Shown in pieces: positions 54,933-64,000 of a DNA stretch of 64,000 nucleotides. The number at the start of each line of letters is the position of its first letter. The first letter of the stretch is position 1. The DNA is taken from positions 4,703,501 to 4,767,500 of the forward strand of contig NW_027464588.1 of assembly GCF_043290135.1 (NCBI RefSeq), given 5' to 3'. The position numbers and the translations under genes were made by a program. This DNA is from Rhipicephalus microplus. Its lineage: Eukaryota; Arthropoda; Arachnida; Ixodida; Ixodidae. The notes under the pieces were generated by a model that was given only the letters and a program-made list of their open reading frames with translations, did no database searches and was not told the origin of the DNA.

Positions 54933-57453
54933 CTGCAAGAATAAACCATTATATGACATGGTTTGTTAAAAATAAAGTTCTATTTCGGGACGCACGAAGA
55001 CTGCTGTGACGTATTTCCGTCCCGAAAATGGCGTAGAAAAGTGAACGCAAATAAATGGCAGTGCTATTTATGGTCGCGTTGACGGGCTTATTGTTCACGG
55101 AATCGAATTCAGTCTTTTTTTTGCTTGAGAACATTTCTAAATAGCACTTCCTATTAAAAACAAGTGAAACATTTATCAATTGTCTCATGGTTTCGGAACA
55201 ATCTTCAGTTTACGTGCAAAAGAAAAAAAATATAGTCCTTTGCCTTGTCCTCACAGGCAGTGTACCTGCATGCATCTTAAAAGTGAGTCTTCATTTGCAG
55301 AGACACGTATACATTGTTTTGCGGTCGCATTCTCTGATGGCGTTACCACCCGTCTTATATATTGTACCGTTTCATGTCGCAGTTATCTGGGCGGGCAGGA
55401 TGATGTCACCATCTGCAAGCAGCAAAATTAAGCAATGCATCGTGACCGGGGCCTCCGCTATTAGTTCCTGCAGGGCATTGTTCTTATGCTTCCGTTTCAT
55501 TCGATGCCTTTACAATGATAGATGCGCAATTTTGTCAACGTCGTGGCCCACCCCAAGTTGGCGACGTTAGCCCAAGCCTCTACTTGCCTCATACGATCTA
55601 TTCATACGAATGATAGCTGTACGATGCACACCTGACTTACCTGGCTAAAACATGATTAAGTGAAGCTTTGGGTTAGTTGATTTAGCATTACGAAGTACTA
55701 ACAGCATAAATTCAACATGGGTACACAAGGAAAAACACTGACAAGCGCTCTACAGTCTCTTCTCGTCAGGGTCTCTTCTTGTGTCCCCATGTTGAATTCG
55801 CATTGTTCCTAATTTACACTGGCAACAACACCGCTAACATAACGCTGTGCTTCGCACTTAACGTTCACCCTCAGAAAGATCGCTGCCAGGCTAGAGGGTG
55901 CTATCAACGCTCCTTGCATTTCGCTTCAAAATGCCACGGGATGGCGTCCTTAGTTCAAGATGTGAGTCCAGTCAGCAAAGCTCTTCTGGCTTTCGCACGA
56001 CTTTGGCTGCTTGCGCTCTCAGCGGTAACTACTACTGTTACCACAAAGCTTTGTTTATTCTTTGATGATGCTGTTAGGTTGTCGGCATAGAGATGTGCAA
56101 CCAGGCGCCAACGTGCGTTGATCTACTTTGAACAGTGCTATAGGTACGAAAAAACAACAGACACTGAGCAAGCTGGCTTATATCAACGTACAGTAAGCAT
56201 TTAACTACTTCAGGAACAACACATTTTGCTTTCGTGTTATGCGATTTGCTGTGACGTCGGAATTAACCGTTCATTTTTGCTTTACAGACATGAACCCAGC
56301 TTCATTTTGACACAAACTGTGTGCTGGCGACATGTAACATGGGGTAATTGGCACAATATTGCATTACTCACTATATCTTAAAGTACAACCAGATCTGCTT
56401 ATAGAAAACAATACAACACGATCTTAAAAAAATTGCCGTCAAAGACAAACGCAAATTTAAATTTTTCCATTACGCGCTCAATGGCAAATAAGACATTCTA
56501 GAGAAAAGAGAGGACAATGTCAAAAAACTTTAGGCAGAGCAGATTTACCTGCATACATAACTTTCATGGAATGATAGTACAGTAACTTGAATTGACTAAA
56601 CACTCAATAAATGCGTCACTTTTAAGATTTCTGGCCTCTTTATGCACTAAATTTTAATAAAGTTGCGTGAAAGAAACGTGCCTTTGAAATTCTTTAAATA
56701 TTGTCAGAAGAGGAAGTATCATGAAACATAGATCTTAGTAATTACGTATTAACTTGAATTGAACTAGTGCCAATTTTGGTTTCTTGTGTGCATTACGTTT
56801 TGAGTGCCAGTTGTTTTGGTTTTCTGTTTGTACTTACTATTGTACTCCCTCCCTGTTATGACCCTCAAGTAAAGGCTGACAGTATTATTAAATAAATGAA
56901 ATAATATAAAAACGTCGTGCGATTATGAAATTCCAGTTTCATAGATAAAAAACTATCCACAAAAAGACACGCTGACATCAACTACATTACAGGATTATTA
57001 CATGGAGCTCCAAATCACATGGTTGTGTATGAGCAATGTGTCGTTCAATAAAGTGTGGTTAGCGTACAATTCTGAACGATGTAGCGAGGCAATGCAAGAA
57101 ATATCATAGGTGTAACGATTAATGACAAGAATAGAGTACAGTGGAGAGAGAAAAAAATGTTCATTATTAACATCACAATCAATAACACGATGAAATGAGC
57201 ATGGGAGGGGCATGCACCACGAGGTCAGGCCCTTGAAGAGGACGCAGCAAGTTAGTTGGACAAATGACATTACCGGTAGTCTACAGGAATAACGTGGCTT
57301 TGGCAAACACGATGTCGGATCAATTGGTGAAAACTGGAGCACAAAAGAGACACCTGTCCTCTTGTGGTGAGTGGAGTCAGCCTCATTATAGGGAAGATGA
57401 CAATATTTATGATGAATATGAAAATGAGACACGTTGTACAAGTTAAGGCTCAC
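54933..57453 (-). other. Receptor intron 4
   Basis: From donor gtgagc (57453-57448) to acceptor cttgcag. It contains an imperfect 22-bp inverted repeat (around 55711-55732 and 55776-55797, aattcaacatggg...cccatgttgaatt) and a LINE-like 3' tail at about 56780-56885. No exon within was recognised. Confidence 0.7.
56780..56885 (+). mobile_element. LINE 3' tail remnant (CR1-like)
   Basis: A pattern of pyrimidine-rich UTR, ctccctccctgttatgaccctcaagtaaagg, then ttattaaataaatgaaataa, like the 3' ends of the CR1-type elements elsewhere. Only the tail is left. It lies in intron 4, antisense to the receptor. Confidence 0.45.
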
Positions 57454-57667
57454 CATGTGGCGTTGCAATGCCGTAACCCTTGGAGTCTAGAAGACCCCCG
57501 ATCTGCTTGAGCTGGCACCGTCTTCGTACCACGTACTCAATGCTCGTAGATTCCATGAGGAAGGCGTAGCCACCGCGTTCCACACGCTCAATGCCTTCGG
57601 TGATGGAAGACACCGTGTCCTCTTTCATGGCGTGCCACATCATCTCGTACATCTCATGCCTCCACTC
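57454..57667 (-). CDS. Receptor exon 4: S2 ligand-binding lobe
   Basis: Acceptor ctcacag, 214 nt, ends in phase 1 (CAT G|gtgagc). It reads EWRHEMYEMMWHAMKED, then GIERVERGGYAFLMESTSIEYVVRRRCQLKQIGGLLDSKGYGIATPHG. The Glu of MEST corresponds to the S2 glutamate that contacts the amino group of the ligand, and the Cys of RRRC is one of the conserved S2 disulphide cysteines. No stop or frame break. Confidence 0.9.
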
Positions 57668-58329
57668 CTGTGAGCCAGTGATTCCGTTAATATAAACGAA
57701 ATTATTTATGTAACTGAAGCATGAGCAGGTTGCAAATGCTTTGTGACTTTTTCAAATAAACTTGGACAGTCTCAAAGCGCACCACAAGCGAAGTTTCACT
57801 TTAAAAGGTGAGCTTCTTTCGTTGTCCTTGTTTTTATAAATACCGATATGTTTACCCTTCTGAATATTGTGAGAAGTAGAGATTACAAAAGGAAGTGACG
57901 CTCACGACAAGATATAGTTATAAACGAACACACAAGAAGAGTGTGTCTTTTCACGACACTAGCTCTTAGTGACATTAGGTTTTTCGAAGGGCACTACGGA
58001 ATAGGTCCCCAGCCAAGTCCAAGTTGCTCATCCGGCTCGAATGTTGCGATATTCGAGTAAATAACCAAATATAAAGTGAGGCAATGGTCGAAGGTAAGAA
58101 TTGTACAGAATACGTATGATATCCGAGCATAGGTATGGATCAAGTAAGAGCCCGCCAGCTGTATTATTATTTACTGAAATTTGATTTATTCCATTACTTG
58201 GAAGTGCAGACTTTTCTTACGAACCACTAGAATTGCAGCTTTACCTAAACGACACGCTTTTCTCTATGTGGCCTCTCATATGCCCGTCTACAGCGCAACA
58301 ATACGCTGGCAGTGTCGATATAGAAGGCA

Positions 58330-58965
58330 ACGCAGAAAGAACCACAGCTGGTTCCCGCCTATATAGGATCCATCAGGGGAAGTCCCACAAACCTGAACGA
58401 GCTAGTTCACTCCAAGGCGCGAGGTCTCACTTTCCGCGACCTCGGAGAACTTCCTGCCGGCTCGGAGTTGTGGAGGACAGAGATCAAAGGACCACCTATA
58501 ATGAAATTACCTAGCACTTTTATCCCGTCAGGAGAGACTTTCGTCTTTCTAACAAAAGGAGTAAATTGAGCGCAGGCATTGACTCTCGGGCTCATATCTC
58601 AGCTCGGCTTTATTGCACAATATTTATTGCGACAAATATTGTAATAGCTCTTGCAGGTACTGCAACTAATTCGCTAGCCTAGACCACATCCTCTGGCATT
58701 GTCCCTCGTTGCGGGACACGGACCAATCGAATGAAGAAAAGTGGTTATCCGCTAGGAAGAGCCCCGATGTCGGGGATCACTGTGGGCTGTCCAGTGGGCC
58801 CACGATGTGATGGTCGGGCTTGCCTGACTGTCCCAACGTAACAACGGCCTACCTAAACCGCCGCACCCCAACTTCAAACGTAACGTTAACATTTGGCCCA
58901 AAAAGCTAGAACTACTTTTCAGACCCTTCGGGTTTGAGTAAAGTTTATCATGCCAGGTATTTTTA
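58330..58965 (+). mobile_element. I/R1-type LINE 3' fragment, decayed
   Basis: Plus-strand remains of ORF2 C-terminal sequence: TTYNEIT then a stop, HFYPVRRDF at about 58485-58535 (compare TYNEITKHFYLERRIF in the intact copy), and HILWHCPSLRD at about 58683-58715 (the zinc-knuckle end). It ends in agacccttcgggtttgagtaaagtttat near 58950. Many frame breaks. It sits in intron 3 of the receptor, in antisense. Confidence 0.65.
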
Positions 58966-59284
58966 TGCCGCGATGACTTTCAAAGCACCTGATACGTAAT
59001 TAGGTCTCGTCGATAAAGTTCAGCCACACAGGCTTCTAAGCCTTTGTTTAAAACTAGTGTCTGGGTAGAATTTGGCTGTACAAAAATAATCAGCTCACAA
59101 ATATATCAGCACAAATGCTTCTCTCTTTCGGAACTTTCATTAGGGCTACGTGACTAGGCGACTTCATCTGTCTTTTCCTAAACGTACGTAGTACTCACGC
59201 CTTTGTGTTTTCGAATACGTCAATTGATTCACAAGACATAAAGGCCATCACCGAAATAGACATTCGCTTTGATGTAAAATGTGC

Positions 59285-59487
59285 CCCAGCTTCAAAAGGT
59301 TTGATCCCCGCTGCAGTGGCTTCAGTTTCGATAGACTCAAAAACGCTTGCAACTCGTGTACTTAGAGTTGGGCGCACGTTACATAATCTCATGTGCTCTT
59401 GAGGTCAACATTTTCGGAGCCTTCTACTGCGGCGTCTCTGCTAATTGTATTGTAGTTTTGAGACGTAACCCCATCAAATGGTAAATT
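59285..59487 (+). mobile_element. Decayed Ruka-like SINE in receptor intron 3
   Basis: In order: ggtttgatccccgctgcagtggctt (B-box region), gtgtacttagagttgggcgcacgttac, ttttcggagccttctactgcggcgtctctgc and gtagttttgagacgtaacccc. Each matches the SINE body with changes. The A-box part is not recognisable. Confidence 0.65.
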
Positions 59488-59692
59488 CAGTTTTCGGGAA
59501 ATTATGACTTCACTAACAGCACGAAAATTGAATAATTATTGCTATTGTGATAACAATGCTGTTCAACACGAAATATAATATTTTAACGAGACCACTTGCT
59601 TTATGTTTGGTGCATAATGCCTTTAGAAGCAATACTGCATGCATTTATCAGGAGCCGATCATAATACTTGTCGCTGATAGATGGTGCCATAC

Positions 59693-59891
59693 CTTGAACA
59701 AGGCGTGAGTCGATCCTGAGCGAACGCATCCGTAGCGCACGGCTGACTGCTTCGCCAAGTCTTCGGCACTCTCGATGGGTGACAGGAGTCTCTCTTTAGT
59801 CAGGAAAGCTGTCGGGTTAGCCGTGTAAGAGGAAACCAGCACGAAGGAGAAGATCCACCAAGTTGCAGCAATGATGCGTGCTGAAGCTGCC
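59693..59891 (-). CDS. Receptor exon 3: M3 helix and start of S2
   Basis: Acceptor gtgcag; the first base completes Arg of FPR. Then AASARIIAATWWIFSFVLVSSYTANPTAFLTKERLLSPIESAEDLAKQSAVRYGCVRSGSTHALFK. WWIFSFVLVSSYTAN is the M3 gate helix; the family consensus continues SYTANLAAF, so Leu-Ala is Pro-Thr here. GST at the S2 start corresponds to the ligand carboxylate contact. It ends in phase 0 before gtatgg. Confidence 0.9.
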
Positions 59892-61085
59892 CTGCACAAT
59901 ATGCCGTGTTATGTAAAATTATCTTTAACAAAGGACGGCGCTCAAGCAGGCTACAGGGTGGAACTTTGTCGACACAATGCCATCCTATAGGGAGTATGCT
60001 ACCCTATATGTTTTTATATGGTATTTAGATGCATGACGTCTGATTTCTGACGGAAATAGGTAATCATTCAAAACTGCACTAGCAGATTATGTTACGCGCC
60101 CTAAATAACTTTTTGTTATTAAACATGCAATTTCACTGACTTGAATTTTTATGTTCTACTTTTACTGCATTTTTGTTGTATTACTCACCCCCTTTATAAC
60201 GCCTTTATGTGCCCTGAGGATAATCGAAATAAATAACAAAGGAAGCTATGCAAAACGAGTTAAATGTAAGTAATGCGAAAATTGCAAACTATCTTTAAAG
60301 TTGCGTTAAAAAAACATGTAAAAAATAGGCAACTAACAGTCGGGATATGCAGAAAAAATTGTTACTCACTAAACAACGGAAACACCAAATAAGTACTTTT
60401 CTGTAATTTTTGGCTGTAAAAAATCACCACGCCTCAACAAACAACTTTGAAACATCATAATTGTAAAAGTATGTTCTTCCAGTTTCGTTTTGAATATTTA
60501 TGTTGGATTCACGCCACTGTTAAATACTTTGTTGCTGTCTATCATGAGGCAGCGTCACCTCATCAATAGCACTTGAACACGTGACGTGGATCATTTCAAC
60601 CGAGATAGCCAAAGTCTAAGGTGTGTCACAAGAACTACCAGTTCTTACAAGCGGGACTGGGGGACATCTTTCCGAGCGAGAACAATTCACTAAGGCTATT
60701 AGCCACATATCTCCTCAATCTGTCAGCTGAGTTTCGATATCTGCGCAACGTAACATTACTTTTTTTTAGGCTCAAGGTGTAACATACAACCTCGTGATTA
60801 ATCATTTTGGAAAGCTATACGCACTTTCAAAATTTGGTGTTGTTTTTATTATTCAGCGTAGTCTTATCTCACGCAAAAGAATGAAGCAATCTCTTAAGCG
60901 CTATCCCTTGTCTTTTTAACAATCCCTTTTATCAGCATAAGGTCGAAAACCCGACATTTGCTTAGTTGTAGTTTTCTATTTGATATGCAAACATAAAAGG
61001 TAGAGAACGAGAATTGCAATATCTGGTCCTAAACAAAGTCTATGCAATGAGGAAATGGATGAAAGAAAGACAATTTTCAACCTAC
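59892..61085 (-). other. Receptor intron 2
   Basis: From donor gtaggt (61085-61080) to acceptor gtgcag. It contains a LINE-like 3' tail at about 60150-60238. No other element or exon recognised. Confidence 0.75.
60150..60238 (+). mobile_element. LINE 3' tail remnant
   Basis: cacccccTTTATAACGCC, tttatgtgccctgagg and aaataaataa resemble CR1-like 3' UTR ends (compare 63421-63480 on the other strand). Only the tail remains. Confidence 0.45.
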
Positions 61086-61612
61086 CTAGGAAATATACCA
61101 CATCCCTGCCTCATGATGGCGCTAACTATGAACCAACAACTGTTAGGGAGAGTGAAGTCACTTTGCACCGTTGGCAGAGTTCTATTTCTCCGGCTGTCAG
61201 AATATGACGTCTCTCGTTGGAGGTCGGAGGAACCGACTGCTTCCTGACCCTTGATGATGTCGAGCCTGGCACGGCCACTGTCCGTTTCAGTGTACCAATC
61301 TCCATCACTGCGCGCTAAACTGTTTCCGCAGCAGCAGCATCCATAACGTCGCGATACGACACTATTTCTGCGGCACACTGCCCTCTGAGCACGAGCGACG
61401 CAGCACAGAATCACGCTCACAGCGACGCACGCCCCAGCCACACAAATCCACACATCCCCCGAAAGCGGAGACAGGAAGAATAGAAGGGAACACTTCTGGT
61501 CGGTCTTCTTGTAGAGTATGCTGACTCCCGACGTCATGAAAGGCATAGTGAAGTCGACAGATTGCTCGCGCTCTGAGGTGATGGTCAGGTCACCAATCGC
61601 CAGGTCTGCCTC
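61086..61612 (-). CDS. Receptor exon 2: end of S1, M1, pore loop M2
   Basis: Acceptor gctgcag, 527 nt, ends in phase 2. EADLAIGDLTITSEREQSVDFTMPFMTSGVSILYKK completes S1; the Arg of TSERE is the ligand carboxylate contact. M1 follows (DVWICVAGACVAVSVILCCVA), then an unusual linker of about 76 residues with a CCCC run and no FSPYEW motif. After it comes FTLPNSCWFIVSAIMRQGCGIFPR, the pore loop with Arg at the Q/R position. The frame is open throughout. Confidence 0.88.
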
Positions 61613-62703
61613 CTGCAGCGAAGACGTAGGAATCGTCGAACAGTTGAGCCGGTTAAAATAAAGAGCATTTGCTAGAGATGAGGTGGGTTATAACTACGCT
61701 TGTACACTTAAAAACGTATGACACTACAATTGACCTAAAGAAATTTTCAGATAATTTTGGTGGTTGGCACATTCAAATAAAAGCTGTAGAGGAAATGGTG
61801 CGGAGTATTTGCAAATGAAAAGTAGCCAGTATTTGCCCTGAAATATTTATGATTGAAATGTCTCAGTAACTTCACTAAGCTTAGATAATCAGTCTGAATC
61901 AAGCCACTTGAGGCTTACAAGCCTCACTTTCATTCCAGGAGATGGTATCATTTCACTTATTACTCACTTGTCCTCGGTAACGTCATCCCTAACCATAGGG
62001 TTAAATAGAACAAAGCTTTAGAGCACGGCGTTCTGTTCACAGTGAAAAGAAGATGACAGCACGCGTTAATATTTATTCCTACGAAATGAAAGTGGTGAGG
62101 ACTTCGGTGTCTATAGCTTAAAAACGATATCTTGACTCCTAATATTAATATCAACCATTAAGCACTGCGGCTGTTTCACCCTTAGCCAGAGTTAAACAAC
62201 TAGCTACGGTCTTTTTCATTATGCTGGCGTGTAAATGCGCTGAACAAAGAGCGAGGGGGAACACGTATGATGCATGCCATATTAGCCATACTGAGCTTTT
62301 ACGCATATGACACAAGCAGGTGAAAGCTGTCTATGTATGTGAACCGATTATACAGTATGGTGATGTTTTTTTTACAGAGAATAACGATACCCTAAGCTGA
62401 TTGCAATTCTGTTATAAGTTATTGTTTCTATTACAAGCGGCAGAAGCTAGACGATATTCTTGAGTTTAAAATACCATTTAGTCTGAAGACACCAAAGCTC
62501 TAAATCACAAGGTATTTCATAACAGTTGTATCTTAAGAACCGGAACGCCGCCAAACTTTTTAAAGCACTGCGTGGACAGCATATGGAGGATGCAGAGTAT
62601 AATCAGAATCTGCACAAGCAAGTACGACAGTTGTCCTAAGAAGCTGGCTTCTGTTACACTCATTTGTTGGAGTACGCAGTGAATTTTCTCAATCAAAGCT
62701 TAC
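61613..62703 (-). other. Receptor intron 1 of this window
   Basis: From donor gtaagc (62703-62698) to acceptor gctgcag. AT-rich; no TE or exon recognised. Confidence 0.75.
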
Positions 62704-62907
62704 CATGTCTACAAGTTCGCGCATTATGCCGTTCCACCTGCCCTGTGAATCACGGGTTCCGTAGGCACCATCTCTGACGAGCTTCAACCGGTAGTGGAAG
62801 CCCAGCGTGGCGGATATTTCACGGAGCAAATCCACGCAGTAACCTTCGAAGCGGTCGTTTTCCTCGAGCTTGTGCGCGGATTTCTTGAGCATGACGTATG
62901 GTGCATT
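62704..62907 (-). CDS. Receptor exon 1 of this window: S1 ligand-binding lobe
   Basis: Acceptor ttactgcag, 204 nt, phase 0 at both ends. It reads NAPYVMLKKSAHKLEENDRFEGYCVDLLREIS, then ATLGFHYRLKLVRDGAYGTRDSQGRWNGIMRELVDM. YVMLKK, the FEGYCVDLL segment, DGAYG and WNGIMREL are the standard S1 landmarks of kainate and AMPA receptors. The preceding amino-terminal domain must be on exons to the right of 62907; none was recognised up to 64000. Confidence 0.9.
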
Positions 62908-62978
62908 CTGCAGTAAGCATCGTGTAAGACATACGCGAGAGCTTCATTCTGAAGTTTGGACGATATCACCTGCATGTT

Positions 62979-63091
62979 TTCTGCTTCAAGATTGATTGAT
63001 GATTGATTGATATGTGGGGTTTAACGTCCCGAAACCACCATATGATTATTAGAGACGCCGTAGTGGAGGGCTCCGAAATTCTGCTTCAAGA
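62979..63091 (-). mobile_element. Truncated Ruka-like SINE with 13-bp target duplication
   Basis: Minus-strand SINE 3' end (62992-63078: TTTCGGAGCCCTCCACTACGGCG...GGTTTCGGGACGTTAAACCCC, GATT-rich tail) between perfect 13-bp repeats ttctgcttcaaga at 62979-62991 and 63079-63091. It lies about 85 bp upstream of receptor exon 1, in an intron of the gene and in the same orientation. Confidence 0.85.
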
Positions 63092-63420
63092 AGCGTTTAC
63101 CTTGTATCTATGTATTTTTACGTTAACGTGCTACCGGAAGACAGGAACGCAAGATTTTAAAATGTTTCAGCTCTCCATGCGTAAACAATCATGTACGTAC
63201 GTAAACATGTACCTTCTAGTTTGTGCAAGCCACTAAATGGTGATGAAAAATGCATTGAAACTATACTTGATTTGGTTAAAATTGAATTATAACTGAGGCA
63301 AAACAGTAATAGATGTTTTTATTGTTTTAGCGTTTACTATTGTATAAACACATTGGATTACCGGATGATGGTGTTGACACCTCGTGATGACATGGACACG
63401 TTTGTTAGCGTTCAGTATTT
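63092..63420. other. Unassigned intronic stretch
   Basis: Probably intron of the receptor gene. No exon or repeat recognised. Confidence 0.4.
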
Positions 63421-63640
63421 ATTTATTTATTGTATACCTGCATCGCCCCATCGGGCATTACAGCAGGGGGCTTACAAAAAAAATATACAAAGTAAACGCA
63501 CTCACAAAGCGTGGTAAAATACATCGTTGTCGAAACTGTCAGGAAGGAAAAATTAGTGAAAAAGGAACTCTTTCGCCATTGTCCCGCTACAAAGCATTTA
63601 TTCAAGAAGTGAAATGCATGACATTTCGACAAGAAAAAGT
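63421..63640 (-). mobile_element. CR1-like LINE 3' end
   Basis: Minus strand: decayed coding end, then gtaagccccctgctgtaatgcccgatggggcgatgcagg and an aataaataaat tail at 63417-63430. Same build as the other CR1-type ends; upstream limit approximate. Confidence 0.5.
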
Positions 63641-64000
63641 TTGTGCTCTCCTGGTTTTGCTTGACCGCCTCGGATTGCGCCACCTATCCAGCTTTAGGTC
63701 TCTTACATTTGCGTTTGCGGCATTCCAGGTCCTCCAGCTTCAGTAAGCTGGGTGAAACAAGCAGATCACATATCGCACTCGCATTTTTTACTTGAGTCTC
63801 CGCAAGGCCAAAACCGTGCTTGGACTTGCTCCTTGGATTTCGTGCCAACCGGTTTTGACCCCGCAATCTCCAACGACAGCGCACCTATGGCTGACCGGCT
63901 TGCTCTCCGCCACGGAGGAAGGCCCGCCGCCATATTCTGACGCCGTGAAGCTCTCGCTGAGGGGGGCCTCTCCTCGGACTCTTGCGACCGTGTCCTTCTT
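63641..64000. other. Right edge: possible SINE-like or unknown repeat
   Basis: The part 63820-63930 has weak tRNA-like words on the minus strand (tggcggagagcaagccgg, gcggggtcaaaacc). Without the continuation beyond 64000 this cannot be assigned. No receptor exon found. Confidence 0.25.

Larger units (their letters stand above)
57668..59692 (-). other. Receptor intron 3, with LINE and SINE debris
   Basis: From donor gtatgg (59692-59687) to acceptor ctcacag. It holds the antisense I-type LINE 3' fragment (58330-58965) and a decayed SINE (59285-59487). Nothing else recognised. Confidence 0.75.
54661..62907 (-). pseudogene. Kainate-like ionotropic glutamate receptor, 3' part, with premature stop
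   Basis: Five minus-strand exons: 62907-62704, 61612-61086, 59891-59693, 57667-57454 and 54932-54661. All acceptors end in AG, all donors start with GT (gtaagc, gtaggt, gtatgg, gtgagc), and phases 0, 2, 0 and 1 agree. The product is the ligand-gated cation channel subunit of the plasma membrane: S1, M1, pore loop M2, M3, S2, M4. Closest in style to kainate-type subunits (FEGYCVDLLREIS, MESTSIEYV, GSPYR). The glutamate contacts seen in the family are present: Arg in TSERE, Ser/Thr in GST, Glu in MEST. Oddities: TAA at 54868-54870 before M4, SYTANPTAF in M3, Arg at the Q/R site, and a long M1-M2 linker. The upstream amino-terminal-domain exons lie outside the window. It is called a pseudogene because of the stop; a null allele or an assembly error is also possible. 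Confidence 0.8.

Noticed and set aside
54672..54959. Minus-strand open frame of 95 codons overlapping receptor exon 5
   Set aside because: It is out of frame with exon 4 and lacks the WW and M4 residues; the correct frame is fixed by the G|GA split codon and contains the TAA.

Overview
The window looks like animal nuclear DNA, most probably from a hard (ixodid) tick. It is AT-rich, intron-rich and crowded with non-LTR retrotransposon remains. It also carries at least seven copies or fragments of a tRNA-derived SINE that resembles the Ruka family described from Rhipicephalus: a tRNA-like head, a conserved body that includes ggtgcacgttaa, and a GATT/CAAT-rich tail. Genus and species cannot be fixed from the sequence alone. 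No bacterial features, rRNA, CRISPR array or intact tRNA gene were seen.

Only one host gene is recognisable. It is the 3' part of a kainate-like ionotropic glutamate receptor subunit on the minus strand, five exons between 62907 and 54661. Every junction has GT/AG ends and the reading phases agree across all four introns. The exons encode half of S1, M1, the M2 pore loop, M3, S2 and M4; the amino-terminal domain lies beyond the right edge. Ligand-contact residues are kept. However, an in-frame TAA (54868-54870) lies just before M4, the M3 gating motif reads SYTANPTAF, and the Q/R site is a genomically encoded arginine. This is either a recently disabled gene, a null allele, or a subunit truncated before M4.

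The rest is mostly transposable elements. RTE-type LINEs lie at 2363-5548 (minus, with a tRNA-like head) and 17412-20107 (plus, decayed). CR1-like LINEs lie at 9942-13830 (plus), 28797-38865 (minus, split) and 50433-51075 (5'-inverted). A nearly intact I/R1-type LINE of 5.9 kb (31348-37246; 561-codon ORF1, intact 1205-codon ORF2 with endonuclease, RT, RNase H and zinc knuckle) is inserted in the endonuclease GDFNLP motif of the split CR1 element and is flanked by a 12-bp target duplication. The CR1 ORF1 carries a canonical 2A-like DIESNPGP motif. Smaller elements include a 719-bp TTAA-flanked MITE inside a SINE, two tetranucleotide satellites with inverted GGGGCGAAGC-type arms, a 1.3-kb long-inverted-repeat element, a dead Ty3/gypsy integrase fragment, and two near-perfect palindromes.

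Layout: 1-28.8 kb is TE remains, microsatellites and unassigned AT-rich DNA. 28.8-38.9 kb is the nested LINE complex. 39-54.6 kb holds SINEs, the MITE, satellites and unassigned DNA. 54.6-62.9 kb is the receptor gene with TE fragments in its introns. 63-64 kb is repeat debris. No cooperative multi-gene system was found; the clearest biological points are the receptor lesion, the 2A-bearing retroelement and the nested insertion.
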